A DNA stretch of 64,000 nucleotides from Rhodopirellula europaea 6C (GCF_000338295.1 NZ_ANMO01000120.1:1-64000), one strand, 5' to 3'. Positions 55,827-64,000 are shown, numbered from the stretch's first letter. The notes: generated by a model from the sequence alone, not told the origin. Numbers and translations: made by a program.

Positions 55827-57086
55827 ATGAACGACCTATCCGTCCTCCTTCTATTTCTAAGCTCGTTGCTTCTCGCACTCATGGCGATGCGGTGGCTGTG
55901 TGATTGGCTGGAGCAACCGTCGGTCTTAGGCGAGCTGGTGCTGGGCGTGATCGTTGGCAACGTTGGTTTCTGGTTCGGGTTGCCGCTCTTTGCGGTCTTG
56001 ATGAATCCCGAGTCAGCAGAGACGCTCGTCGAGACTTCACCCGTGGCAACTCACGTCGCAACGATCTTTGCAGCGTTGGCCGAGCTTGGTGCCATCTTGC
56101 TGTTGTTTTCAGCCGGACTGGAAACCAGTGTCGCCAAGATGAAACGTGTCGGTGGACGGGCCGTGTTGGTCGCAGTGATCGGTGTTGTTGCACCGTTCGC
56201 GTTGGCGTACGGGACCTGCGTCGCCTTGCACGTTCAGATGTCGGTTGCCGGGCATCTCTTTCTGGCGGCAACACTTAGCGCAACCAGCGTTGGCATTACG
56301 GCAAGCGTTTTGAAGGATTTGCAGGCCATGGACCGACACGAATCCGAAATCATCTTGGGTGCTGCCGTCATCGACGATGTGCTTGGACTAGTGCTCTTGG
56401 CCATCGTGTCGCGAATCGCAACGAGTGGCGATGTTGACCCTTGGCTGATTGCCCAAACCAGCGGAACGGCATTGCTATTTGTCTTCCTCACCCTGATCTT
56501 CGGTGAAGCCCTTGCGGCTCGCGGGGCGAAGTTGTTTCAATCGCTCGACAAACAGAACGGCCGAGAGTTTTTTGCATTGGCATTCACCTTCGGATTTGCT
56601 TGGTTAGCGCAGGCCGTTGAGTTGGCCGCGATTGTGGGTGGGTTCGCAGCCGGACTGGTGATGCGGGACCACGTTGCTCCACTTCGATCTGCGTCCGAGA
56701 ACGGACGAGTTGTCCCAACGATTTCGACGACGATCGCACCGCTGGAGCGGTTCTTGTCACCGTTGTTCTTTTTGTTCGTTGGAATGCAAGTCGATGTCAC
56801 GTTCTTCTTCGACAGCATGACGTTGCTGCTGGCGGCGATCTTCACGCTGTGTGCCGTGATCGGAAAGCTCCTGTCAGGTATCGTCGCTGGAGGCAATCTC
56901 AGTCGGCTCGCGGTTGGAATCGGAATGATTCCACGAGGAGAGGTCGGGCTCGTTTTTCTAGGTGTCGGTCGTGGACTGGGTGTTGTGAATGATTCGCTCT
57001 TCGCAGCCCTTGTCATCGTCGTGTTCGCGACGACGATCGTGACGCCACCGCTACTCAAATGGTCGCTGGGTCGTTCTGATGCTTAA
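55827..57086 (+). CDS. CPA2-type monovalent cation:proton antiporter
   Basis: The 419-aa protein has about 12 membrane segments with the Kef/NapA-type motifs LGELVLGVIVGNVGFWFG, LFSAGLETS, AATLSATSVGITASVLKDL, GAAVIDDVLGLVLLAIVS and MIPRGEVGLVFLGVG. The Asp-Asp in IDDV is the ion-binding pair. No C-terminal TrkA domain is present. It exchanges K+ or Na+ for protons. It starts 15 bp after the hairpin and may be read through from the redox operon, but no ribosome-binding site is obvious. Confidence 0.9.
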   Translation: MNDLSVLLLFLSSLLLALMAMRWLCDWLEQPSVLGELVLGVIVGNVGFWFGLPLFAVLMNPESAETLVETSPVATHVATIFAALAELGAILLLFSAGLETSVAKMKRVGGRAVLVAVIGVVAPFALAYGTCVALHVQMSVAGHLFLAATLSATSVGITASVLKDLQAMDRHESEIILGAAVIDDVLGLVLLAIVSRIATSGDVDPWLIAQTSGTALLFVFLTLIFGEALAARGAKLFQSLDKQNGREFFALAFTFGFAWLAQAVELAAIVGGFAAGLVMRDHVAPLRSASENGRVVPTISTTIAPLERFLSPLFFLFVGMQVDVTFFFDSMTLLLAAIFTLCAVIGKLLSGIVAGGNLSRLAVGIGMIPRGEVGLVFLGVGRGLGVVNDSLFAALVIVVFATTIVTPPLLKWSLGRSDA

Positions 57087-57104
57087 GGCGTTCGCTTCGG
57101 CTCC

Positions 57105-57893
57105 CTATCGCAAACCCATCCCGCCAAACGCATCAATTTCGTTCGGTCGGGCTAACTGAATTTTGCGTCCGGTGAACGCTTCGAGTTTTTTGTGCAAGCT
57201 GCCGATGCGCTGTTTCATACTGGACAAAAATTGGTTTTGATCCGCGTTGTTCTTGGGCATTGCCATCGAATTGCTGAAACCCATTGACTCCATCTCGGCA
57301 AAGTGGGACTCATCGTACGTCGGTTGAACCAAATTAGCCAACTCGCCATTTCGCCACATCGTCGCTTGCTCAAGGTGGATTGTGGCCGCATTGAGTTCCC
57401 GGCAAACGCAGGTCACATCGCCTTCATTCCCATCCTTCTCTAGCTGGCAACAACAAGAGTCGCTTTGGACGCAGTGGTGTGACGCGAGTGCGACGTGAGC
57501 TTGGACAAAGACTCGCTGTAGCTCGCTGTACGCACGAACTTCACCACGCTCAACCGCCGACGCCAACTGCTCCAATTCACGAACCGAGGTTTCGATCGCA
57601 ACCCGAGACGTCGCTTCGGCCCGAGCCGCTTCGAGACGCAGATACGCCGACGCGGTTCTCAAATGTCCTGCCGCTTTCGCGTTGTTGCCGGAAAGAAATT
57701 GCTTGCGTGCAAGTTGAAAGTTTTCGCATGGTTTGTTCACGAAAGCAGCTAGGATGTCGGCATCCACCAAAACCTTACTTGCCGCATGATGCATAGCGTG
57801 CTCTTCACCATGCGTCACGATAGCTGGACTTGCGAACGCGATGACCATTGCCATCGACGATACAGCCAACTTGACTTTCGATGCTCGTAACAC
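57105..57893 (-). CDS. Secreted helical protein with Cys cluster
   Basis: The 262-aa protein has a signal-like start (VSSMAMVIAFASPAIVTHG) and a His/Glu start (GEEHAMHHAASK). A helical body follows, then a Cys stretch (CVQSDSCCCQLEK and TCVCREL) and a Met-rich end. No family is recognised. The frame opens at a TTG, but I chose the GTG at 57893, which has AAGGA eight bases before. A partial CsoR-type palindrome lies upstream. It is convergent with the antiporter gene (19-bp gap). Confidence 0.6.
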   Translation of the reverse strand: MLRASKVKLAVSSMAMVIAFASPAIVTHGEEHAMHHAASKVLVDADILAAFVNKPCENFQLARKQFLSGNNAKAAGHLRTASAYLRLEAARAEATSRVAIETSVRELEQLASAVERGEVRAYSELQRVFVQAHVALASHHCVQSDSCCCQLEKDGNEGDVTCVCRELNAATIHLEQATMWRNGELANLVQPTYDESHFAEMESMGFSNSMAMPKNNADQNQFLSSMKQRIGSLHKKLEAFTGRKIQLARPNEIDAFGGMGLR

Positions 57894-58038
57894 TTTCTTG
57901 TCCTTGAATATGTGCAATCGGCGAACCTACTTTGTGCTTAGTCAAGGCATCGTCATTTAGTCGCGAGACGCTCCAATTCGGCAGCATGAGATTCCACGTT
58001 TTGGCTGGTGATCGGATGGCGTTTTCGCCCAACCCGCA

Positions 58039-58053
58039 TACTTCCCCAGGGTA
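58039..58053. promoter_or_regulatory. Possible CsoR-type half-site
   Basis: TACTT-CCCCA-GGGTA keeps one perfect half-site (GGGTA) and a weak left half (TAC only). It lies 146 bp before the gene at 57893. It is the least certain of the five boxes. Confidence 0.3.
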
Positions 58054-58155
58054 TTGGCGATTCTGCTCCGATGTTGGCGACGAGTCAAACGCGGTCTTTT
58101 GCGAACAGAGTTAGATCGCGAGGTGTTTTCCCATCCTCGCGGTTCGTCACCGCGG

Positions 58156-58440
58156 TCACGACGCCTTAAAGTATCGCTTCAATCGCAGGAAGTGTTTTTC
58201 CAATACATGCCAACTCAACACGGAGACTAGGTATGTCAGCACGAACATGAATGCGACGTAACACAGATGAGCGGAGACTGGGTCCTTACCGCCAATTTGA
58301 TCGAAGACGCTGGCCGAAAATGGCAGCAAGCCAATTGGTGGAATCAAAGGGCTTTGGAAGATGTACATTGCGTAGCTGCACTTCCCCAGCGAGCGCAGCA
58401 GCGACGATCGGAGCAACCGTCCGAGATTCATGCGACTTTT
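58156..58440 (-). pseudogene. C-terminal fragment of acyltransferase-3 family protein
   Basis: The frame reads RSLGKCSYAMYIFQSPLIPP, then LCYVAFMFVLTYLVSVLSWHVLEKHFLRLKRYF, the last two helices and the tail of OafA/YrhL-type membrane acyltransferases. The other 250 or so residues are absent, and the preceding sequence is unrelated. It is a truncated remnant. Confidence 0.65.
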
Positions 58441-58633
58441 GCGGAGCAGTGTAGTCCAAGGGCACGGACCAGCGGGGCCCTTGAGCCGACGATTCATTCA
58501 AGTAGCAAACCAGCGTGCCTCCGTTGCGTCCGATGGTTCGCCAAGACTATATCCTGAACCATTCGCGATGGCGGCGTAACCGGAATATAGCCAGTCAGGG
58601 CGGATGGAATACCGTTTCATCGACCGGAACGGT

Positions 58634-59002
58634 CTATCGGTGTGGATCAGGATCTTCCGTCGAGTCTCGCTTTTCAACGTTTGCATCGCGAAAGATCCAT
58701 CCACCTGGCGAAAAAAATACAGCCAATACTCCGACGGCAACGGCGAGAATATCGAGGAGTGCTTGAACAAGCGGCGAGAGTCCAAGTTTGTGTGTCTGAA
58801 ATGAAACCGTGAACGCAACCATTAGTGCAAGGAAAACCAACATCCCCAGACCACCCCTGCTCGCAATCATCGCGCCGCTCGATCGCGTTTTGGCGGACAT
58901 ATAATGCAGGACGATTCCGGCGAAGATCATCACAGCAGAGATGATGAACACGACGAATCCGGTGATCGCTAGCCACACGCCGAAGGTTGACGGATTGTCC
59001 AC
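58634..59002 (-). CDS. Small membrane protein, 122 aa
   Basis: The protein has three hydrophobic segments (VWLAITGFVVFIISAVMIFAG, GLGMLVFLALMVAFTVSF, LLDILAVAVGVLAVFF) and a charged tail. No family is recognised. The start is a GTG at 59002 without a strong ribosome-binding site, so the call is modest. About 290 bp of unassigned sequence lies to its right. Confidence 0.45.
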   Translation of the reverse strand: MDNPSTFGVWLAITGFVVFIISAVMIFAGIVLHYMSAKTRSSGAMIASRGGLGMLVFLALMVAFTVSFQTHKLGLSPLVQALLDILAVAVGVLAVFFSPGGWIFRDANVEKRDSTEDPDPHR

Positions 59003-59290
59003 TGGGTGGGCCTATTAATTTGTCGGTGTGCGGTTGGGTCCAGCGGAGCCGCACAAGCGACTCAACCATTTCAATTGTGTTAGCTCGCGACCTCAATCGC
59101 AACCCGTGGCTACCCTGTCCGCAGACATCTAGTACGCGCACAAGCGATAGAGCGTGACGAGCAAAATCGCCAAACCTCGAACCCCATCCAATTCTGGAAT
59201 GTGTTTCGAGGTGGCGTTTGTTGGCTCAATGGGCGAACCACTCATGCTTTCATGCTCGATCCGTCGTGGGTTTGACGTTGGAACCGTCAA

Positions 59291-59926
59291 TCAATGCTGA
59301 TGACCAGCATGCGGATCAGTCACGACCGGAGCTAAACCGGCTGTGGGCGCGGATGCTGCGTTGGATATGGGCATGGGAGGTGCCTGATTGCTGCCAGGTG
59401 CTGCGGGCTGGCCTTGTAAGGGTGCGTTTCCTGACGTGCTGAGCTGCATCATCGTGGGCAATGATGTTGGAGCTTCGCCAGGTTTGCTCTGGCAGCAACT
59501 CGAACCGCCATCGGCGCAGCAGCTTGATCCTCCGTTTGCACAGCAGCTCGGCACTTTGCCGGTAAGATTGGTAAACGGCGACGCTGCCAATGACGAAACA
59601 GGTGAGTGCTGGCCCGGCATGGTTGTTCCAGCATTCATGGGCATCGCAGCAGGCGGTGCTGCGTAGTTGACGGGCGGGTTCGAGTAGACCGGGACATTCG
59701 AGTAAGCAGGGGCAGCGGAATAGCCGCTTGGGCCATACTGACTCGGGGCTGGTTGATAAGCGGGCAATGCGGTTGGACAACCACCTTCCGCGTAGTAGGA
59801 GGCGATCGGAGCGCCCGTGGCGACTGGCGTTTGAGCACCACCGGAGCATCCGCAACCGGCATCCGCCTGCGCGGGGACACCGATCAATCCAGCCAATGCT
59901 GCCGCTGCCATGAACATTTTCATCAT
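59291..59926 (-). CDS. Secreted Pro-rich protein with SCC repeats
   Basis: The 211-aa protein has a signal peptide (MAAAALAGLIGVPAQADA), then GCGCSGG and a Pro/Tyr-rich region. Three units of SCCANGG/SCCADGG/SCCQ follow, and the protein ends HAGHQH. CC repeats and His suggest Cu(I) binding on the surface. An ECF-type promoter lies at 59968-59997. The first codon of the open frame is a TTG; I chose the ATG at 59926. Confidence 0.65.
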   Translation of the reverse strand: MMKMFMAAAALAGLIGVPAQADAGCGCSGGAQTPVATGAPIASYYAEGGCPTALPAYQPAPSQYGPSGYSAAPAYSNVPVYSNPPVNYAAPPAAMPMNAGTTMPGQHSPVSSLAASPFTNLTGKVPSCCANGGSSCCADGGSSCCQSKPGEAPTSLPTMMQLSTSGNAPLQGQPAAPGSNQAPPMPISNAASAPTAGLAPVVTDPHAGHQH

Positions 59927-59967
59927 CAAAATCTCTTAGTGGGGTTTTGGAAACGTGAACTTGGCCG

Positions 59968-59997
59968 GTTGGATGCACCAAGTCGTCGAATCCTTCA
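59968..59997 (-). promoter_or_regulatory. ECF-type promoter of the SCC-repeat protein
   Basis: On the minus strand TGAAGGATTCG and CATCCAAC are 22 nt apart, 42 bp before the ATG at 59926. It is part of a 321-bp divergent regulatory region shared with the promoter at 60115. Confidence 0.7.
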
Positions 59998-60114
59998 CAG
60001 AAAACTGAGATGGGTCAGACTGCCGCACTTTGCTGGCATTTGCCCTTAGTGGGCTTCCAGGAAATTGACGAATGCTTCGGATGCTCCGGTCTCAGAAAAG
60101 ATTCTGAATTCACG

Positions 60115-60144
60115 TGAAGAATCCGGTAAGGCCAAGCATCTAAC
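60115..60144 (+). promoter_or_regulatory. ECF-type promoter of the two-module metal protein
   Basis: TGAAGAATCCG and CATCTAAC are spaced by 22 nt, 103 bp before the ATG at 60248. The left box is identical to that at 27063. Confidence 0.75.
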
Positions 60145-60247
60145 CCGGCAACGTGCGATATATCGTTTCGTGATCGCCCAAGCGTGTCGATTGACGGCCC
60201 GGTCGCGAAAGATTGGTTTCCTAACCCTGAATCGAAGGATTCTCCGA

Positions 60248-60895
60248 ATGACGATCAAACGATCACCTCTCCTGTTTTCGCTGGCCCTCGGACTGATTGC
60301 CGGCAGCTTTGGTTCCGCATCCGTTTTCGCCCATGAGGGGCACGCTGAGGCAGCGGGCCACGATCACCAGGCCATGATGAAGGCTGAGAAAAAGATCGAA
60401 ACGGCGTTGTCGACGCTCTCGGCAGAAGACCAAAAGTACGCGAAGGCTCAGCGTTTCTGTCCGATCATGACCTACGACCGCCTCGGCTCGATGGGCACGC
60501 CACTGAAAGTGATGATCGAAGGCAAGCCAGTTTTCCTGTGCTGCAAAGCATGCATCGATGACGCTAAGAAGGGTGGCGAAAAAACGGTCAAGACGGTCAT
60601 GAAGTTGCGTGAGTCAACGGCGACGCTTGCTAAGCTGCCGATGGAAGAACGGATGGCTGTCGAAGCACAAAAGTATTGCGCCGTCGCGAACACGAGCTTC
60701 CTCGGCTCAATGGGCGCACCGCTGAAACTAGAGATCGACGGTAAGCGGGTCTACTTGTGCTGTGGAGGATGCACGAAGAAGGCGCAAGCGAATCCAGCCG
60801 GAACACTGGCTAAGGCGCAAGAGTTGATCAAAGCGGGAACGCTGGAAGGCCACGATCACGCCGCTCATGGACACGGTGAAGGTCACAAGCACTGA
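60248..60895 (+). CDS. Secreted protein with two C..CCxxC metal-binding modules
   Basis: The 215-aa protein has a signal peptide (SLALGLIAGSFGSASVFA) and a His-rich start (HEGHAEAAGHDH). Two modules follow (Cys71 with 98/99/102; Cys144 with 171/172/175), each with a LGSMGxPLK segment, and the protein ends in a His-rich tail (HDHAAHGHGEGHKH). It is the short relative of the four-module protein at 29823. GAAGGA precedes the ATG at 60248. It probably binds Cu or Zn in the periplasm. Confidence 0.78.
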   Translation: MTIKRSPLLFSLALGLIAGSFGSASVFAHEGHAEAAGHDHQAMMKAEKKIETALSTLSAEDQKYAKAQRFCPIMTYDRLGSMGTPLKVMIEGKPVFLCCKACIDDAKKGGEKTVKTVMKLRESTATLAKLPMEERMAVEAQKYCAVANTSFLGSMGAPLKLEIDGKRVYLCCGGCTKKAQANPAGTLAKAQELIKAGTLEGHDHAAHGHGEGHKH

Positions 60896-60970
60896 TCTGA
60901 GTTTGGGAGCTAGGAGTTGGGAGCCGATCACTCCTCCACTCGTTGTCTCCCACCTCCTCCACTTTCTATG

Positions 60971-61011
60971 CCGCAGCGACGGGAATCTTCACGGGTTCCA
61001 CATCGCTGCGG
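60971..61011 (+). terminator. Rho-independent terminator
   Basis: CCGCAGCGA and TCGCTGCGG form a perfect 9-bp stem followed by six T residues. It lies 75 bp after the two-module gene. The spacer before it holds GGGAGCTAGGAGTTGGGAG, a copy of the dispersed repeat. Confidence 0.92.
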
Positions 61012-61029
61012 TTTTTTATTTGTTTGGTC

Positions 61030-61058
61030 TGAAGAATACGCGGAAAGAAGCATCTAAC
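61030..61058 (+). promoter_or_regulatory. ECF-type promoter of the DUF2933 operon
   Basis: TGAAGAATACG and CATCTAAC are spaced by 21 nt (one less than the others), 41 bp before the ATG at 61100. It begins 19 bp after the terminator. Confidence 0.65.
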
Positions 61059-61099
61059 TCACTGAGTACGACGGTTCAATACAGTTTAAGGCGACCGAG

Positions 61100-61291
61100 A
61101 TGAAACACTCTTCGCACATGTTGATTGGCTGTGGATTGCCGATCCTCTTGATCTTCGTCTTGCCGCTAATCGGCGTCAGTGAAGGAATCACGCTGACTGT
61201 CTTCATCGTTCTGATGCTCGGCTGTCATCTACTGATGATGCGTGGGCACATGACCGACCACATACACCATCAAGAGGAAAGTCATGAATAA
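61100..61291 (+). CDS. DUF2933 small membrane protein
   Basis: The 63-aa protein has two hydrophobic segments (IGCGLPILLIFVLPLIGV and LTVFIVLMLGCHLLMM) and a His-rich end (DHIHHQEESHE). The pattern fits DUF2933, which accompanies copper-resistance genes. The function is unknown. It overlaps the next gene by 8 bp. Confidence 0.75.
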   Translation: MKHSSHMLIGCGLPILLIFVLPLIGVSEGITLTVFIVLMLGCHLLMMRGHMTDHIHHQEESHE

Positions 61292-61568
61292 GCTAAGTAT
61301 CCCCAGATTCGGTTTCGCGGTCGCAGCGGCTTGCACGATCGCGTACGTCGGTTGCGTTTTCGTAATGATGACGGTGCCGCAGGATACCGCGATCAAGTTC
61401 TTCAATAGCGTCATGCACGGCGTCGATGTCACTTCGATCATGCGATGGGACATGCCGATTTGGGAAACCGTACTCGGGACGATTGAGACATTCGTACTTG
61501 GGTGGTTGTTCGGGGCGCTGATCGCAGGGTGCTACAACTGCTGCGGGAAACCCAACAAGGCTGTGTGA
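61284..61568 (+). CDS. DUF5676-like two-TM membrane protein
   Basis: The 94-aa protein has helices AAACTIAYVGCVFVMMTV and TVLGTIETFVLGWLFGALIAG around a FFNSVMHGVDVTSIMR loop, and a C-terminal CYNCCGK motif. The helix pair and loop match the DUF5676 layout as I recall it. It is co-transcribed with DUF2933. Confidence 0.65.
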   Translation: MNKLSIPRFGFAVAAACTIAYVGCVFVMMTVPQDTAIKFFNSVMHGVDVTSIMRWDMPIWETVLGTIETFVLGWLFGALIAGCYNCCGKPNKAV

Positions 61569-61728
61569 CCGAACGCTGGTCAATGTTCGTCCACAGAGGA
61601 ACGGTTCCAACCAACAACTCAGTGGTGTACGCGATTCGCTTCCGTACACCGTACGCCTTGGCCTGGTATTTGCGACAAGTTTCGATTTGGGCATCAACAT
61701 TGGTTCGCAACAGGACACCGGAACAGAA

Positions 61729-63084
61729 ATGAGTGAATCTGAATCAACAAGTCAATACGAAGAAAACAGTCTCTCGTTGACCGGATCGGTCGCGATGGGC
61801 ACCGGTGTGATGATTGGGGCTGGAATTTTCGCGCTCACCGGGCAGGTGGCTGAGCAAGCCGGTGGCCTCTTTCCGCTCGCGTTTCTTGCTGCTGCGATCG
61901 TTGCCGGCTTCAGCTCGTATTCGTACGTCAAGATGGCTCAAAAGTATCCATCGGCTGGCGGCATCGGAATGTTTCTGATGAAGGCTTACGGCAAAGGCAC
62001 CGTAACGGCGGGTATGGCGCTGCTGATGTACTTTTCAATGGTCATCAACGAAAGTCTCGTCGCGCGGACGTTCGGAACCTACTCGCTGCAATTGATGAAT
62101 GTCGAAGACACCGCGTTTTGGACGCCGGCGTTGGGAGTTGGCCTACTGATTGTCGTGTTTCTAATCAACATCATGTCCACGAGTTTCATCGGCAAGTTCT
62201 CGCTCGTGACGGCGGCCATCAAAATCGGTGGCATTCTGATTTTCGCTGGGGCCGGTTTGTACGTTTCTGGATTGTCGTTCGAGTCGATCGGCGTGAACGA
62301 ACGAACGTCGGGTACGAGTTTTCTATCTGCGACGGCGTTGGCATTACTTGCCTACAAAGGCTTCACCACGATCACCAACAGCGGCTCGGAAATCAAAGAG
62401 CCAACCAAGAACATTGGTCGCTCAATCATTTGGTCGCTGTCGATTTGTTTGATCATCTACCTTCTCGTCGCATTGGCCGTATCCGGCAATCTGAGCGTCT
62501 CGCAGATCATCGAACACCGCGATTACGCTTTGTCGAAAGCCGCCGAACCCGCGTTCGGGCAGTGGGGCCGTTACTTCACGGTGGGTCTGGCCGTCATCGC
62601 GACGATCTCGGGATTGCTCGCCAGCACGTTCGCTGTGTCGCGGATGCTGGCGATGCTGAGCGAAATGAAGCTTGTGCCGCACAAGCATTTCGGGATGCCC
62701 GGCGATATGCAACAACACACGCTCGTTTACACCATCGTGATCGCCATCGCGCTAACGATCTTCTTTGACCTGGGACGCATCGCATCACTCGGAGCGATCT
62801 TCTACCTCGTCATGGACGTTGCCATTCATTGGGGCGTGCTACGGCATTTGAAAGAAGATGTCAAAGCGAATACCGCCATCCTTGTCACTGCGATCGCGCT
62901 CGACATTGTCATTCTCGGCGCGTTCGTATGGATGAAGGCGTCCAGCGACATGTTGGTGATCTGGGTTTCCATTGTCGGCTTCATCTTGATCTTCGCCGGT
63001 GAACGTTGGTTCCTGGCCCGCGTCGATGATTCCGATGATGAACATCAACACAACGACCAACAGAAAAAGCAACACGCAACATAG
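61729..63084 (+). CDS. APC-superfamily amino-acid permease
   Basis: The 451-aa protein has about 12 membrane segments with GTGVMIGAGIFALTGQVAE, the APC helix-1 signature, then AAIVAGFSSYSYVKMAQKYPSAGG, and a Lys in LAYKGFTTITNSGSEIKEP. The substrate is not obvious. I chose the ATG at 61729; the frame opens 14 codons earlier without coding character. The tail is His/Gln-rich. The site-2 protease gene follows after 9 bp, so they share an operon. Confidence 0.88.
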   Translation: MSESESTSQYEENSLSLTGSVAMGTGVMIGAGIFALTGQVAEQAGGLFPLAFLAAAIVAGFSSYSYVKMAQKYPSAGGIGMFLMKAYGKGTVTAGMALLMYFSMVINESLVARTFGTYSLQLMNVEDTAFWTPALGVGLLIVVFLINIMSTSFIGKFSLVTAAIKIGGILIFAGAGLYVSGLSFESIGVNERTSGTSFLSATALALLAYKGFTTITNSGSEIKEPTKNIGRSIIWSLSICLIIYLLVALAVSGNLSVSQIIEHRDYALSKAAEPAFGQWGRYFTVGLAVIATISGLLASTFAVSRMLAMLSEMKLVPHKHFGMPGDMQQHTLVYTIVIAIALTIFFDLGRIASLGAIFYLVMDVAIHWGVLRHLKEDVKANTAILVTAIALDIVILGAFVWMKASSDMLVIWVSIVGFILIFAGERWFLARVDDSDDEHQHNDQQKKQHAT

Positions 63085-63093
63085 GAGTACGCC

Positions 63094-64000
63094 ATGACCA
63101 CACGGACCAACCATTCACCCTGGCTTTCCATCCTCTGGATTCTTTGCCTTGCGATCCCGCTGGTGTTCCTGCTGACGGCCAGCGGCGGTGGCATGCACAG
63201 CGTGCTTTGGATGTGGATCATCCTGTTGCTGTGTTTTTACATGATCGCGAGCATGGCGGTTGCCGGCCGGACAGCGGGAAGGACCGACGAGGAATCCGTC
63301 GCCGACGACGGTGTGCGGTTGATTCCCAACGGCGAACACCCACCGGCCATCGCGTCGGTGATGGATGTCCGAGTCGCGACGCGGCAGCAGGGCGTCGGAT
63401 TGTTTCGCGGCCGGTTGAACATGCCAGCCGACGAAGCGTTAAAGAGACTCGAAAGCGAACTGGGCGAGAACGCGGTTCCGTTGATCCAGCAGGACGACGA
63501 ACTCGGTACGGCAATCGTATTGATGAATCGACCAACCGAAGAAGCGACGTTGGAGCGTCCGACGCGGCTTTGGCTGCATTGGTTGCTGTTCGCGTTGACG
63601 TTTTTGACGACGACCTACGCGGGAGCGTTGCATCAGGGCGTGAATCTATGGGAGCAACCGGGGGCTTTCGCCGTCGGTTTGCCGTACTCCATCGGTTTAC
63701 TACTAATCCTCGGCGTACACGAACTCGGTCATTACTTCACCGCGAAACATCACGGGCTGAATGTCACTCCGCCGTTCTTCATCCCGATTCCGTTTGCATT
63801 GGGGACGTTCGGGGCGTTCATTCAGATGAAGTCGCCAACGCGAAACCGTCGAGCATTGTTCGATGTCGCCGTGGCTGGTCCTTTGGCCGGTTTGGTTGTT
63901 GCGATACCGGCACTGCTGGTCGGTTTGCAAAGTTCGGAAGTTCTTCCGCCCGAAACCGAAGTCGTTGGCGGAATGCTCGGCCACGGCACATCCGCCGGAT
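63094..64000 (+). CDS. Site-2 protease (M50), partial
   Basis: The 5' 302 codons are present and the window end cuts the gene. The protein has several N-terminal hydrophobic segments, a soluble domain, and the zinc motif HELGH at residues 209-213 (His209, Glu210, His213). FFIPIPFALGTFGAF and FDVAVAGPLAGLVVA follow, as in plant EGY-type and bacterial M50 proteases. AGGAG lies before the ATG at 63094. Such proteases cut membrane regulators, possibly anti-sigma factors, but no substrate is shown. Confidence 0.88.
   Translation, partial: MTTRTNHSPWLSILWILCLAIPLVFLLTASGGGMHSVLWMWIILLLCFYMIASMAVAGRTAGRTDEESVADDGVRLIPNGEHPPAIASVMDVRVATRQQGVGLFRGRLNMPADEALKRLESELGENAVPLIQQDDELGTAIVLMNRPTEEATLERPTRLWLHWLLFALTFLTTTYAGALHQGVNLWEQPGAFAVGLPYSIGLLLILGVHELGHYFTAKHHGLNVTPPFFIPIPFALGTFGAFIQMKSPTRNRRALFDVAVAGPLAGLVVAIPALLVGLQSSEVLPPETEVVGGMLGHGTSAG

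Noticed and set aside
58105-58135. GATCTAAC on the minus strand as an eleventh ECF promoter
   Set aside because: The -35 side (CGAGGATG) matches TGAAGAAT at only about half the positions, and it lies over 200 bp from the gene start.

Overview
The window looks like the chromosome of a marine planctomycete of the Rhodopirellula/Pirellulales type. Pointers are the mid-50s GC content, a DUF1580 gene, a proline-rich membrane protein with a prenyltransferase-like toroid domain, a short planctomycete-type protein at 9564 and many Cys-, His- and Met-rich secreted proteins. The organism call is inferred from protein character; there is no rRNA in the window.

Layout. (1) 1-2.2 kb: chromosomal backbone ending in an initiator tRNA-Met. 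(2) 2.3-15.7 kb: an integrative element beside that tRNA. It has a tyrosine recombinase, a minus-strand operon of small element genes (DUF1580, MT-A70 methyltransferase, ArdC-like, replication-relaxation-like), a hairpin-dense stretch of about 0.9 kb without a credible ORF placed directly before an uncharacterised 226-aa gene, a Gabija-type anti-phage pair (gajA/gajB), and debris of RES-domain and YeeE/YedE genes at the right edge. No second tRNA-derived repeat was found, so the right boundary is inferred. (3) 15.8-42.5 kb: a copper/heavy-metal resistance region with a four-helix Cys-rich copper protein, CopA ATPase, ECF sigma/anti-sigma pair, multicopper oxidase, CsoR, two TolC proteins, MerR with an HMA-MauE/DoxX protein, CusB/CusA and several secreted metal-binding proteins. 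(4) 42.5-47.5 kb: a translationally coupled central-metabolism unit (glutamate dehydrogenase, phosphoketolase, acetate kinase) abutting a broken CheB gene. (5) 47.8-64 kb: Gly/His-rich and Cys-rich secreted proteins, a nucleosidase-like gene with an unknown partner, a redox operon (Met-rich FAD/2Fe-2S reductase, membrane cytochrome b-like protein, heptaheme cytochrome c), transporters and a site-2 protease cut by the window end.

Control. Three regulatory layers can be read from the DNA. First, ten promoter-like sequences of the form TGAAGrA..., 15-nt spacer, CATCyAAC occur upstream of ten genes, including the ECF sigma gene at 18803 itself. They join the sigma factor and its four-CxC anti-sigma to a set of metal-binding envelope proteins, a PP2C phosphatase and the redox operon. 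Second, TACCC-N5-GGGTA palindromes of CsoR type lie before copA/csp, the multicopper oxidase-csoR unit, the 24.5-kb divergent promoter and a Met-rich Spy-like protein. Third, a textbook MerR operator with a 19-bp spacer precedes the merR-like gene. The picture is a large copper/envelope-stress regulon: cytoplasmic export (CopA), periplasmic oxidation and binding (multicopper oxidase, Met- and Cys-rich proteins), trans-envelope efflux (CusBA-TolC) and a redox chain that may act on metals.
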